Shown in pieces: positions 9,260 through 17,989 of a DNA stretch of 64,000 bases. The DNA is taken from assembly GCF_900101625.1 (NCBI RefSeq), contig NZ_FMYZ01000011.1, positions 1-64,000 on the forward strand, in the 5' to 3' direction. A model generated the notes under the pieces. That model ran no database searches, was not told where the DNA came from, and saw only the letters and a program-made list of their open reading frames with translations. Position numbers and translations under genes: made by a program. This stretch comes from Cupriavidus sp. YR651. Its GTDB lineage: Bacteria > Pseudomonadota > Gammaproteobacteria > Burkholderiales > Burkholderiaceae. The stretch's first letter is position 1; every line of letters begins with the position of its first letter.

Positions 9260-9922
9260 TCAGCCGTCCGTGAGCACTTTCAGCACCAGTGGATTGGTCG
9301 CGGCTGTTTTCACCGAGCCAATCGCGAACACGCTGTAGTTGGTGCCGGCACTGACCGCTAGGACAGATTGAATGGCTGTGGTGGACGTTCCTGCCGCATT
9401 CACCTGCACAATGTAGTTACCAGGAGCCAAATTCAGATAGTCGCTGATCGCACCAAACGGCACATTCGCCAGCGCCTTTTGTCCATTGATCACAATATCG
9501 ACAGGCCCTGCGTCAGGCGCTGCGTGAACAACCCGCGCGCTCGCCTGACCCGACGCCGCCGGCGTAATTCGATCCGTCGCCAAAAGCATCTGAATATTGG
9601 CCACGAAGTTGGCCGCAATGGCTGTGTAGGCTGCCCCGCTGCCTAAGTTCGGGGATACATCGAGCACAGTTGTGGAAGTGCCTGCCGCATTTACTGTGAT
9701 GCGATGGGTTCCTGGTGAGACATTCAGATAGTTGGAGACCGTCGGGTATGGGACGTTGGATAGGACCTTACCTCCATCGACAAATACGTCGACGTTGGGC
9801 GCATCTGGGGAGGCGTGCAGCACGCGCAACCGTGCGGCCGCCGGGCCATCATCATCGCCACCGCATCCGGTAACGCTTACAGTAGAAAGCAAACAAATAA
9901 ACAGTCCAGCGAGGAATCGCAT
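9260..9922 (-). CDS. DUF4397 lipoprotein with two tandem domains
   Basis: A 220-residue outer-surface or periplasmic lipoprotein. The start at 9922 is set by GGAGGT upstream. The signal sequence ends in the lipobox VTGC, followed by GGDDDG, so the mature N-terminus is a lipidated Cys. Two DUF4397 repeats follow: RLRVLHASPDAPNVDVFVDG (about residues 30-120) and SARVVHAAPDAGPVDIVING (about 125-215), each ending with a VNAAGTSTT block. The domain's function is unknown; it is a beta-sandwich-like extracellular module. Its upstream region carries two palindromes of the same form as those at the tetR gene, so it is probably in the same regulon. Confidence 0.88.
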   Translation of the reverse strand: MRFLAGLFICLLSTVSVTGCGGDDDGPAAARLRVLHASPDAPNVDVFVDGGKVLSNVPYPTVSNYLNVSPGTHRITVNAAGTSTTVLDVSPNLGSGAAYTAIAANFVANIQMLLATDRITPAASGQASARVVHAAPDAGPVDIVINGQKALANVPFGAISDYLNLAPGNYIVQVNAAGTSTTAIQSVLAVSAGTNYSVFAIGSVKTAATNPLVLKVLTDG

Positions 9923-10002
9923 AGCCACCTCCAATCCAGCAGTCACCAGTTGCTGCAACCACACGGGCGTGAAGATTTACCACTCCGGCGGACCCTCATG
10001 GT

Positions 10003-10040
10003 CGCTACTGATTGGTAGCGTTCTATACTAAATAGTAGAG
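10003..10040. promoter_or_regulatory. Paired TetR-type operators upstream of the DUF4397 gene
   Basis: Two dyads of the form TAC-N6-GTA: CGCTAC-tgattg-GTAGCG (10003-10020, perfect 6-bp arms) and TAC-TAAATA-GTA (10026-10037, longer TACTA/TAGTA arms). Their centres (10011.5 and 10031.5) are exactly 20 bases apart. The same two-site geometry occurs at the tetR start, so these are likely binding sites for that regulator. They lie about 80-120 bases before the lipoprotein start. Confidence 0.65.
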
Positions 10041-10328
10041 CATGGCAAGGTCGTGAGCCGCATAGCTCGTGCCGCATAAGCTCCTGCGCAAGACTGGGAG
10101 ACCCGCCCACCCTCATCGCGTCCTCCACAAAGCCGCCGACTGCGGCACAGTACACTAGGTCAATGCGCGATCTAGGCGGGGCCGATGAAACCGTGGTCGC
10201 GCCGTCCGACGGCCGCAGGTCTCGTAAGTCGCGGCGCGAAGTGTTCTTTGTAAATGCATTGGAGCCTACACGCCACATGCCTTCGTAATGAGTACGGCGA
10301 TTTACTGCTTGCTCTGGTGAGGTGACCG

Positions 10329-10961
10329 TCAGCCGCGGAATCCATCAGCACCTGACAGCGCGACGCCATGAAAGCACACGTCAAGCATGTGCTCGATGAT
10401 CTGCTGATCTGCCATCTTGGTGTACAGGCGCAAGTACTCTACGGCGGGGTCGCATGTGCGCGAGTAATAGGAAAAGAGGATCACTTCGTCGGGCAGCGTC
10501 GGATTCAGGTCGCCGACCTTTTTCGCTTCGCCAACCAGTCCCTTCAGGAGGTCGTTCAATTTGAGCACACGCGTGACGTATCGCACATTGCGGGTGAGCA
10601 TGTTGCGCACGTTGGGGCTCGTGGAAGGCAGGAACGGCAGCCCTCCCTCGAGGCGCACACCCAATGCCCAAGCCAACAAGGCGCGCAGGCGGCCAAGTGC
10701 GCTTTCCTCATCCGGTAGCTTGCCAAGAAAGGCTAGCGCGCCGTCGATCAGGCGAATCATCGCCGCGACCACCAAATCGTCCTTGGATTTGAAGTGCTTG
10801 TAGAGACTGGGCTTTGAGACACCAACCTCACTCGCCACGTCATCCATGGTCATCAGGTCGAACCCCTTACTTGCCAGGATGCGCGTGGCCGCGTCCAGGA
10901 TGGCGTCCTCACGCAGTTGAAATGCCTGATCTTTGAAGCTGAGCCTGCCTAAAATACTCAT
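10329..10961 (-). CDS. TetR-family transcriptional regulator
   Basis: A 210-residue DNA-binding repressor. The N-terminal helix-turn-helix is clear (MTMDDVASEVGVSKPSLYKH, about residues 38-57), preceded by REDAILDAATRILASKGF. The C-terminal ligand-binding half is helical with a hydrophobic pocket, and its inducer cannot be told. It is divergent from the fatty-acid modification operon at 11075, with a 113-base gap. Two TAC-N6-GTA palindromes overlap its start codon and the shared promoter region, and a matching pair precedes the DUF4397 gene. Autoregulation and control of both neighbours are therefore inferred. Confidence 0.92.
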   Translation of the reverse strand: MSILGRLSFKDQAFQLREDAILDAATRILASKGFDLMTMDDVASEVGVSKPSLYKHFKSKDDLVVAAMIRLIDGALAFLGKLPDEESALGRLRALLAWALGVRLEGGLPFLPSTSPNVRNMLTRNVRYVTRVLKLNDLLKGLVGEAKKVGDLNPTLPDEVILFSYYSRTCDPAVEYLRLYTKMADQQIIEHMLDVCFHGVALSGADGFRG

Positions 10962-10986
10962 TAGTAAATCTCGCTACTATGTAGTA
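10955..10986. promoter_or_regulatory. Paired TetR-type operators at the tetR/FAD-operon divide
   Basis: Two dyads: TAC-TCATTA-GTA (10955-10966, covering the tetR start codon) and TAC-TATGTA-GTA (10975-10986, with perfect TACTA/TAGTA arms). Centres at 10960.5 and 10980.5 are exactly 20 bases apart, the same spacing as the pair at 10003-10040. Binding here would block tetR and could also reach the divergent promoter for the gene at 11075. Confidence 0.68.
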
Positions 10987-11074
10987 CCATTATTTTCAAA
11001 GCGGTAGACTCCACCTTAGCACTTGTGTAACCGGCGTGCAGTAAATAACAAAAATTCACGGGAGAAAGCTAGTC

Positions 11075-12367
11075 GTGAGTGCATCTCTAGCAACAAAAGC
11101 GGGATCGCGTGTCGCCGTCGTGGGTGGGGGCATAGCCGGAATGGCCACTGCCTGGCTGCTGGCTCGTCGCCATCGGGTCACGCTGTTTGAAGCGGGCGAC
11201 TACCTTGGCGGACACACCAATACCGTGGATGTGACGCTGGATGGACACACCGCCCCCGTCGATACTGGTTTCCTGGTATTCAACGAGCGCACCTACCCCA
11301 ATCTGGTCGCGATGTTCGACGAGCTTGGCGTGGCGTCGCACGCCAGTGACATGTCGTTTTCGGTGTCGATGGATCGGGGCCGTATGGAGTGGGCCGGAAC
11401 CAGCCTGAACACCGTGTTCGCCCAGCGCCGGAACGCGTTCTCGCCCACGTTCCTGGGCATGCTTCGCGATATCGTCCGCTTTAATGGCACAGCCCGCCGC
11501 AACGTTGCGCACGCTGACGCCACTGGCTGCTCACTTGGCGATCTGCTGCTGGCCGGCAACTACGGACAGCCGTTCCGCCAGCACTATCTGTTGCCGATGG
11601 CCGCGGCGATCTGGTCGTGCGCCACGACAGATGTCCTGCAGTTTCCTGCCGCCACGTTCTTGCGCTTCTGCCTGAACCACGCGCTGCTGCAGATCAGCAA
11701 TCGCCCACAATGGCGCACGGTAGCCGGCGGCGGCCGGGAATACGTACGACGCCTGGCTGGTCAGCTTGACGATGTCCGCCTGCGCGCCCGCGTGCGCGCC
11801 ATCCGCCGCGATGCGGTCGCCGTCAACGTGATGACCGACGACGGCACGTCACAGTTCGACGCCGTTGTGCTGGCCACCCATGCGCCCGACTCCCTGCACA
11901 TGCTCGCCGATCCCAGCGACGCCGAGCGCGACGTGCTGAGCGCCGTACGCTACGCGCCCAACGTCGCCATCCTCCACACTGATCCCACGCTGCTGCCGCG
12001 CCGTCCCCGTGTGTGGTCTGCCTGGAACTATTTGGGCGGAGCGCTTGACGAGTCCTCGCGCGCGGTCTGCGTCAGCTACCTCGTGAATCAGTTGCAGCCG
12101 CTGCCGTTCCGCAAACCGGTAGTGGTCACGCTCAACGCATTCCGCCAACCGGCGCCGGGCACGGAACTGCGGCGCTTTTACTACCAGCACCCGCTGTTCG
12201 ATCTGCGCGCCATCGCAGCCCAGCAGGCGCTACCCGCGCTGCAAGGTCAGCGCTGCACGTGGTATGCGGGCGCATGGACCGGCTATGGTTTTCATGAAGA
12301 TGGTCTGAAATCTGCGCTGCGCGTCGCCAATGACTTCGGGGTACTGCCGTCGTGGAGCAAACTGTGA
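11075..12367 (+). CDS. FAD-dependent oxidoreductase (flavin amine-oxidase fold)
   Basis: A 430-residue flavoprotein beginning at GTG after GGGAGAAAGC. The dinucleotide-binding start VAVVGGGIAGMATAWLLARR and the following FEAGDYLGGHTNTVD are diagnostic of the amine-oxidase/desaturase-like group. The tail ends YAGAWTGYGFHEDGLKSAL, a typical FAD-closing segment. In many proteobacteria this gene heads the cluster with DUF1365 and a Cfa-type methyltransferase, where it is thought to act on unsaturated or methylated membrane acyl chains. The exact reaction here is not known. Its stop overlaps the next start (GTGA), so the genes are translationally coupled. Confidence 0.88.
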   Translation: MSASLATKAGSRVAVVGGGIAGMATAWLLARRHRVTLFEAGDYLGGHTNTVDVTLDGHTAPVDTGFLVFNERTYPNLVAMFDELGVASHASDMSFSVSMDRGRMEWAGTSLNTVFAQRRNAFSPTFLGMLRDIVRFNGTARRNVAHADATGCSLGDLLLAGNYGQPFRQHYLLPMAAAIWSCATTDVLQFPAATFLRFCLNHALLQISNRPQWRTVAGGGREYVRRLAGQLDDVRLRARVRAIRRDAVAVNVMTDDGTSQFDAVVLATHAPDSLHMLADPSDAERDVLSAVRYAPNVAILHTDPTLLPRRPRVWSAWNYLGGALDESSRAVCVSYLVNQLQPLPFRKPVVVTLNAFRQPAPGTELRRFYYQHPLFDLRAIAAQQALPALQGQRCTWYAGAWTGYGFHEDGLKSALRVANDFGVLPSWSKL

Positions 12368-13122
12368 GCCCAGTCGCATGGTTGATCCACTCTCACGTGA
12401 TGCACGACCGTCTGCGGCCGGTGCGCAACCGTTTCGTTTATCCCGTGTTCTGCCTACGTCTGAACCTCGAGGCGCTCCCACTCCTTCAGCGCTGGTGGTT
12501 CGGCGTGGACCGGCCGGGCATCGTCAGCCTGCGCACGCGCGACTACGGCCCATGCGATGGCAGCGATCTGGCCGGCTGGATGCGTACTCACCTACGGGCG
12601 GCGGGGCTACCGGACGATGGCGAGATCTGGCTGCAAACCTTTCCCCGAATATTCGGACACGTGTTCAATCCGGTCAGCTTCTGGTATTGCCACGATCGCA
12701 ACGGCGACCTGCGTGCGCTGCTAGCCGAGGTCACCAACACCTTTGGTGGCCGTCACGCCTACCTCGTCACGACACCTGACCTCGGGCCGATTCATGAGAC
12801 GTCCGTGCTAGCCACTCGCAAGAGCTTGCATGTTTCGCCGTTTAATGTCGTGTGCGGCCACTATGCATTTCATGTGCGCGAAACGCAAAACACAGCATAC
12901 ACAGGCATTGACTACTTCGACGACAGCGGTCTTTTACTGAGGACCTCGATTGGCGGCCGCAAGATGCCCCTGACCGGCCGCGCGATGTTGGAGGCGCTCC
13001 TTCGTCAGCCGTGGATCACGCTGTCTGTCGTCGTGCGGATCCATTGGCAAGCGCTAAAGCTCTGGCGGCTATCTGTGCCATTCCATGGCAAGCATCCGCC
13101 CACCGTACCGCCCGCAGCATAA
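12364..13122 (+). CDS. DUF1365 protein of a fatty-acid modification cluster
   Basis: A 252-residue protein. The GTG at 12364 overlapping the upstream stop is preferred over a GTG four codons earlier, with GGAG seven bases before it. Conserved DUF1365 stretches include HSHVMHDRLRPVRNRFVYPV, FPRIFGHVFNPVSFWYCHD and EVTNTFGGRHAYLV, with several His, Asp and Asn residues that could form an active site. The family almost always sits between an FAD oxidoreductase and a cyclopropane-synthase-like methyltransferase, as here, but its biochemical role has not been settled as far as I know. It carries no signal peptide. Confidence 0.88.
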   Translation: MSPVAWLIHSHVMHDRLRPVRNRFVYPVFCLRLNLEALPLLQRWWFGVDRPGIVSLRTRDYGPCDGSDLAGWMRTHLRAAGLPDDGEIWLQTFPRIFGHVFNPVSFWYCHDRNGDLRALLAEVTNTFGGRHAYLVTTPDLGPIHETSVLATRKSLHVSPFNVVCGHYAFHVRETQNTAYTGIDYFDDSGLLLRTSIGGRKMPLTGRAMLEALLRQPWITLSVVVRIHWQALKLWRLSVPFHGKHPPTVPPAA

Positions 13123-13152
13123 CCAGCGCCCCGATCCGCCAATACCGCCACC

Positions 13153-14397
13153 ATGACCACAGCAGAGTCTCATCAACGTGCACTGTCCCGGCATGGAATT
13201 CCCAGTGTCTTCTCGCCAAGGACATCCTTCTTTGTCAGGATGTTCCTGGCCGCGCTTGAGCGCATGGCCGTGGGTCACCTGGTGCTCCTACGGCCGGACG
13301 GGGAGGAAACGATATTTGGCGATCCGCATGGAGCGCCGGGGGCTCGGTTGAACCTCCTCGATTGGCGGGCATGCGAAAGGATTATGTGCGCGGGGGATAT
13401 CGGATTTGCAGAGGCCTGGCGCGACCGGTGGGTAGATAGCCCCGACGTGACCGCGTTGTTGCGCCTGGCCATCCGCAACCAGCCCGCGCTACCGCGCACT
13501 GTCACGGGCACGTGGCTGTCACGCCGCTGGTATAAGTTGCGCCATCTGCTTCGTCGGAACACCCTAAGCGGCAGTCGTCGCAACATCTACGCGCACTATG
13601 ACCTCGGTAATCCCTTCTACTCGCTCTGGCTGGACGATACGTGGTCGTATTCCGCGGCGCTATTCGCCGGCAACAACAGCCTGACGTTGCGCGATGCCCA
13701 AGAAGCCAAGTACGCCCGTATCGTCGAAGCCCTGGACCTGCGGCCCGGCATGCGTGTGCTGGAAATCGGCTGCGGATGGGGGGGATTCGCGATGCATGCG
13801 GCGCGGCGTGGTGTACATGTGCATGGCGTCACGATTTCGCCATCACAACTGGCGCTGGCACAGGGGCGGATTGCCGATGCTGGCCTGGAAGAACACGTCA
13901 CTTTAGCACTTTGCGACTATCGTGACCTCACCGGCACCTATGACGCCGTCGTCTCCATCGAGATGTTCGAAGCCGTCGGCGAAGCGTACTGGCGTACGTA
14001 CTTCGACATCGTGCGCCGTCGCCTGCGCCCCGGCGGGCAGGCCCTCATCCAGTCCATCACGATTGCCGATGATCGCTTCGACGCGTATCGCGCCAGCAGC
14101 GATTTCATCCGCGAGTTTATCTTTCCCGGCGGCATGCTGCCGAGTCAGGAACGCCTGAAGCGTATCGCAGAACGTTCCGGGCTGGTCGCGCGTGGCGTGC
14201 TGGCGTTCGGCGGCGACTATGCGGAGACCCTGCGGCGCTGGCGCCAGACATTTGCCGCCAGACGAGATGATGTGTCCGCGCTGGGCTTCGATACAGCCTT
14301 CCTGCGTCTCTGGCACCTTTACTTCTGCTACTGCGAGGCGGGATTCGATGAGAGGCGCACCGACGTGATGCAATTCCTGCTCACACGCGAGGGCTAG
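13153..14397 (+). CDS. Cyclopropane-fatty-acyl-phospholipid synthase-type methyltransferase
   Basis: A 414-residue SAM-dependent enzyme that would methylate double bonds of membrane phospholipid acyl chains. The SAM-binding core is visible as GMRVLEIGCGWGGFAMHAAR, preceded by YDLGNPFYSLWLDDTWSYSA and followed by VSIEMFEAVGEAYWRTYF and REFIFPGGMLPS, all Cfa hallmarks. The first 100 residues form the usual N-terminal domain. It is the third gene of the cluster. Given its partners it may make a methylated or furan-type acyl chain rather than a plain cyclopropane. That is inference; the fold and cofactor are firm. Confidence 0.9.
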   Translation: MTTAESHQRALSRHGIPSVFSPRTSFFVRMFLAALERMAVGHLVLLRPDGEETIFGDPHGAPGARLNLLDWRACERIMCAGDIGFAEAWRDRWVDSPDVTALLRLAIRNQPALPRTVTGTWLSRRWYKLRHLLRRNTLSGSRRNIYAHYDLGNPFYSLWLDDTWSYSAALFAGNNSLTLRDAQEAKYARIVEALDLRPGMRVLEIGCGWGGFAMHAARRGVHVHGVTISPSQLALAQGRIADAGLEEHVTLALCDYRDLTGTYDAVVSIEMFEAVGEAYWRTYFDIVRRRLRPGGQALIQSITIADDRFDAYRASSDFIREFIFPGGMLPSQERLKRIAERSGLVARGVLAFGGDYAETLRRWRQTFAARRDDVSALGFDTAFLRLWHLYFCYCEAGFDERRTDVMQFLLTREG

Positions 14398-14398
14398 C

Positions 14399-14929
14399 GT
14401 GTTGCGCCTGCTTCTCGCAATCGTCATGGCCACTACCTTGCTCACGAGCGCGGGAGCCGAGGCGTGGCACGATGCATTGCCCCAGTCTTCCGCGTCGCGA
14501 ATGATCGGGGAGGGCGAATATCGCTGGCTTGGCTTGCGCATCTACACCGCTCAACTGTGGGCCGCACAAGCGCCGGTCACGCTGGACACACCGCTCGCGC
14601 TGCAACTCACCTACGCACGAAGCCTCAGCGGACAACGGCTCGTAGACACCAGCATCGATGAGATCCGGCGCATTTACGGCAAGACAATTCCGGATGCGAC
14701 ATTAGGGCGCTGGCGCGCAGCACTTTTGCAGGTGCTCCCGGACGTCCACGCCGGCGATCGCCTGACCGGTGTCTACCTGCCGGCCGAAGGGGCACGTTTC
14801 TACGCTAACGACCGCGTGGCGGGCCAGATTCAGGATCCGGCGCTGGCCCGCGCATTCTTTGCCATCTGGCTCGATCCGGCCACGCGCGCGCCAGCGCTTC
14901 GCCGGCAACTGTTGGGGTTATCACCGTGA
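14399..14929 (+). CDS. Chalcone-isomerase-like exported protein
   Basis: A 176-residue protein starting at GTG one base after the previous stop. The N-terminus is a signal peptide (LLLAIVMATTLLTSAGAEA), so it acts in the periplasm. The mature part shows the chalcone-isomerase-like pattern (YRWLGLRIYTAQLWA, LTYARSLSGQRLVDTSIDEI, FYANDRVAGQIQDPALARAF, FFAIWLDPATRAPALRRQLL). Bacterial members bind fatty-acid-like ligands rather than flavonoids. In this cluster it may carry or bind modified acyl chains. Its end overlaps the next start (GTGA). Confidence 0.82.
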   Translation: MLRLLLAIVMATTLLTSAGAEAWHDALPQSSASRMIGEGEYRWLGLRIYTAQLWAAQAPVTLDTPLALQLTYARSLSGQRLVDTSIDEIRRIYGKTIPDATLGRWRAALLQVLPDVHAGDRLTGVYLPAEGARFYANDRVAGQIQDPALARAFFAIWLDPATRAPALRRQLLGLSP

Positions 14930-16197
14930 ACCCACCCACTGCCCCGCGACTTGCGGCCTACGGCGCCCTCGGCTTGCCATTGGCGATGGTAGCACTGCCG
15001 GTGTACGTCCAGGTGCCCGCGTACTACACCACCCGGCTGGGCATGTCGCTGTCGCTCGCCGGCATCGTTCTGTTCGCAGCGCGTCTGGTGGATAGCGCGC
15101 AGGACCCACTACTGGGCCTTTGGATCGACACGCTCGCGCGACGCAACGCACTGCGTCGCACGATGGGGACCGGGGCGGTATGCCTTGCCGCCGCCTTTGC
15201 TGCACTGTGGTTACCGCCGGTATCAGGAGACGCGTGGCTGGCGGCGTGGCTAGCGATATCGCTGATCGTGGTGTATCTGGCGCATAGCCTGATCAACGTT
15301 GCGTATCTGGCCTGGGGCGCCCGACTCGGTGACGACCGCACACTCGCTCGCGCTTCGGCGTGGCGCGAGGGCGCCGGGCTGATCGGCGTTTTGCTGGCCA
15401 CCGGGCTTCCCGCATGGTGGATGGCCATGCCGAACACCACGCCGCGCATGACGATGGCAGCCTTCTCATCGCTATTTGCCGCGCTGCTGATTGCCGCGCT
15501 ATGGCTACTAGTCCGCGTTGCACCCCCCTGGCAAGCAACCCCCGCCACCAGCCCCGCACCATCACAGATGACATGGCATGCGGTGCGTGACAATCTCGCG
15601 TTCCGAGCTCTGCTCCTGCCCCATTTCCTGAATGGCCTGTCCGTCGCAATCCCTGCTACGTTAGCGGTCTTCTTTATCGAGGACACCTTGATGGCACCCA
15701 ACTGGGTCGCACCGTGCCTGATCCTGTATTTCTTGGCAGGTGCCGCAGGTCTGTCTGGGTGGGTGTATGTCTCTCGTCGAATTGGCCCGATGCAGGCTTG
15801 GCGCCTCGCAATGCTGCTGGCTGTGGTGGCATTCGTCTGGGCGGGGCTGCTGGGTCCCGGCGATGTGTTGTCATTCCTGCTCGTTTGCGCGCTGTCGGGG
15901 CTGGCGCTGGGTGCGGACCTTGCTCTCCCGCCTGTCCTGCTGGCATTGCGCATTCCCGCGGGTGAGGGGCCTGCCGTCTACTACGGCATCTGGACCTTGC
16001 TGGGCAAACTATCCCTGGCAATATCGGGACTGACGCTTCCCGTGCTGGCGTGGCTTGGCTATCAGCCAGGCACACCGACCATCGGTTCCCCAGTCGACGC
16101 GTTGGCGTGGATGTACGCCGGCCCACCATGCATGCTAAAGCTTGCCGCCATGGCACTACTATCTGCAGTACCCCATGCCTCACCGGAGCCCTCGTGA
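14926..16197 (+). CDS. MFS transporter of the GPH/MelB type
   Basis: A 423-residue inner-membrane carrier with about twelve hydrophobic segments. The region after helix 2 reads DSAQDPLLGLWIDTLARRNA, matching the GPH-type (D-x5-G-x-DR-like) loop of MelB relatives. It starts at GTG overlapping the previous gene by four bases. Members linked to Cfa/DUF1365 clusters are common, but the cargo is unknown; lipid or lipid precursor movement is an inference. It overlaps the DUF3833 gene by one base. Confidence 0.85.
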   Translation: MNPPTAPRLAAYGALGLPLAMVALPVYVQVPAYYTTRLGMSLSLAGIVLFAARLVDSAQDPLLGLWIDTLARRNALRRTMGTGAVCLAAAFAALWLPPVSGDAWLAAWLAISLIVVYLAHSLINVAYLAWGARLGDDRTLARASAWREGAGLIGVLLATGLPAWWMAMPNTTPRMTMAAFSSLFAALLIAALWLLVRVAPPWQATPATSPAPSQMTWHAVRDNLAFRALLLPHFLNGLSVAIPATLAVFFIEDTLMAPNWVAPCLILYFLAGAAGLSGWVYVSRRIGPMQAWRLAMLLAVVAFVWAGLLGPGDVLSFLLVCALSGLALGADLALPPVLLALRIPAGEGPAVYYGIWTLLGKLSLAISGLTLPVLAWLGYQPGTPTIGSPVDALAWMYAGPPCMLKLAAMALLSAVPHASPEPS

Positions 16198-16733
16198 TGA
16201 AACACGTTGCCAAGTGGAGCGCGGCGTGTGCCGTCGCACTATGCGCAGGGTGCTCGACGCCCGACGTCGCGCACTATGCCGATCAACAACCCCCGCTCGA
16301 CGTTGCTGCGTTCTTTGTCGGCAGGACCGAAGCCTGGGGCATGTTCCAGAAGCGGAGCGGCGAGATCGTCAAGCGCTTCCACGTGAATCTCGAAGGCCGC
16401 GAGCGTGGCGGCCGCTTCGTGCTCGACGAGGATTTTCGCTATAGCGACGGCACCACGCAGCGTCGCACGTGGACGCTTACACGCGCAGCAGACGGAAGCT
16501 GGCAAGGCAGCGCGCCCGACGTCTTGGGCACGGCAAGCGGGCATGCCGCCGGCAATGTCCTGCGCTGGCGCTACACACTACAGCTACCCGTCGACGGCAA
16601 GACCTATGACGTCCACTTCGATGACTGGATGGTACTGGTAGACGATCGCACCATGATCAATCGTGCGCGCGTCACCAAATTCGGCTTCGAAGTTGGGCAG
16701 GTCACGGTTTTTTTTCGTCGCCCCGCACCTTGA
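16197..16733 (+). CDS. DUF3833 lipoprotein
   Basis: A 178-residue protein whose ATG overlaps the previous stop (tgATG). The signal peptide ends ALCAGC, a lipobox, giving a lipidated mature protein. DUF3833 features include DVAAFFVGRTEAWGMFQKRS, FVLDEDFRYSDGTTQRRTW and YDVHFDDWMVLVDDRTMINR. The family is regularly found beside cyclopropane-synthase clusters; the fold may bind lipid, but function is not established. It lies between the MFS carrier and a short-chain dehydrogenase in the same run. Confidence 0.85.
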   Translation: MKHVAKWSAACAVALCAGCSTPDVAHYADQQPPLDVAAFFVGRTEAWGMFQKRSGEIVKRFHVNLEGRERGGRFVLDEDFRYSDGTTQRRTWTLTRAADGSWQGSAPDVLGTASGHAAGNVLRWRYTLQLPVDGKTYDVHFDDWMVLVDDRTMINRARVTKFGFEVGQVTVFFRRPAP

Positions 16734-16749
16734 CGTGCCAGGAACGATC

Positions 16750-17532
16750 ATGCAAGGTTTCTCTCTGAATCCTCGCTGGACCGACTGGGCCGGCAAGCGA
16801 GTCTGGATTGTCGGCGCCTCCAGCGGTATCGGCGCAGAACTCGCGCGCACCGCGCTGGACCGGGGCGCAAACGTGGCGGTGTCTGCGCGGCGAGCCGATG
16901 CGCTGACGTCGTTGGTGGATGGTCATGCGCGAGGCGTCGTCATGCCCTTGGACGTCCGTGTACCGGCCGACTGGGTGGCAGCGCACGCAGCACTGTGCGA
17001 GACATGGAGCGCCGTGGACATGGTCATCTTCTGCGCGGCGGAGTATCGCCCGCTGCGCCCGTGGGAGATCGATGCCGAGGAGGCGCGCCGCACCATCGAG
17101 ACCAACCTTTCCAGCGTCTACTACGGCCTGGCAGCCGTCCTGCCTGCCATGATGGCGCGCCAAGCAGGCAGCGTGGTGTTGCTTGCCAGCGTTGCTGGCT
17201 ACCTCGGCTTACCGAATGCGACGATATACGGTCCCACCAAGGCCGCCTTGATTAATCTGGCCGAACTGCTGTACGCGGAGCTACATCCGCATGGCATCGG
17301 TGTCTACCTGGTCAATCCGGGCTTCGTGAAAACCCGGTTGACAGCACACAATGATTTCACAATGCCTGCACTGCAAACCACCGCGGCGGCGGCGGCGGCG
17401 ATCCTGTCTGGATTGGCGCGTGGCCACTTCGAAATAGCCTTCCCCTCGCGGTTCACACGTACCATGCGCTTGCTCAGCATGCTGCCGTATAGGTTGCGCC
17501 TGACGCTGATGCTTCGGTTGATGAAAACATGA
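16750..17532 (+). CDS. Short-chain dehydrogenase/reductase
   Basis: A 260-residue NAD(P)-dependent oxidoreductase. The start at 16750 follows AGGAACG; an upstream in-frame start would overlap DUF3833 and add an unrelated tail. The nucleotide-binding motif is VWIVGASSGIGAELART, the catalytic Ser is in VVLLASVAGYLG and the YxxxK pair in ATIYGPTKAALINLAE. It would reduce or oxidise a carbonyl/alcohol on the cluster's product. It overlaps the next gene by four bases (ATGA). Confidence 0.88.
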   Translation: MQGFSLNPRWTDWAGKRVWIVGASSGIGAELARTALDRGANVAVSARRADALTSLVDGHARGVVMPLDVRVPADWVAAHAALCETWSAVDMVIFCAAEYRPLRPWEIDAEEARRTIETNLSSVYYGLAAVLPAMMARQAGSVVLLASVAGYLGLPNATIYGPTKAALINLAELLYAELHPHGIGVYLVNPGFVKTRLTAHNDFTMPALQTTAAAAAAILSGLARGHFEIAFPSRFTRTMRLLSMLPYRLRLTLMLRLMKT

Positions 17533-17960
17533 CTGCCACAACCGCCCAACTTGGCGCTTTGTCAGCGCTAGTAGATTGGTATTCCACATTGACCCCTGAT
17601 TCGCTGGATGCAATCGGCCGCTTCTACTTACCGGATGCGCATTTCACCGACCCTTTCAACAGCGTGTGTGGCTATGCCGCCATCCGTACGGTGTTCGAGC
17701 ACATGTTCGACACGGTCGATACCCCCCGCTTTGCCATCCAAAGCCAGGTAATGGGACACGACGAAGGCTTTGCCACGTGGATATTCACGGGTGCGGTACG
17801 CGGAAAATCATTTGCCGTTCCGGGTAGTTCCCACCTCCGCTTTGCCGAGGATGGGCGCGTCAGCGCGCATAGCGATTACTGGGACGCAGCCGCTCTGTGG
17901 CGCGAGTTACCGCTGATTGGCGCGCCCGTTCGCTGGCTGCAACGTCGTTTTATGCCCTAA
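17529..17960 (+). CDS. NTF2-like (SnoaL-fold) protein
   Basis: A 143-residue protein of the nuclear-transport-factor-2 superfamily, a cone-shaped fold used for small-ligand binding or simple catalysis. Typical pieces are LSALVDWYSTLTPDSLDAIG, RFYLPDAHFTDPFNSVCG and HLRFAEDGRVSAHSDYWDAA. It is coupled to the preceding dehydrogenase by an ATGA overlap and is the last clearly co-translated gene of the lipid-modification run. No catalytic residues can be fixed from sequence alone. Confidence 0.82.
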   Translation: MTATTAQLGALSALVDWYSTLTPDSLDAIGRFYLPDAHFTDPFNSVCGYAAIRTVFEHMFDTVDTPRFAIQSQVMGHDEGFATWIFTGAVRGKSFAVPGSSHLRFAEDGRVSAHSDYWDAAALWRELPLIGAPVRWLQRRFMP

Positions 17961-17989
17961 ATCGTCGAGACGGCGGAGGGAAACTCAAA

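Noticed and set aside
15024..15953. A 309-codon leftward open frame opposite the MFS gene
   Set aside because: Arg- and Ser-rich mirror frame of an MFS carrier whose own frame has clear membrane helices; no independent support.
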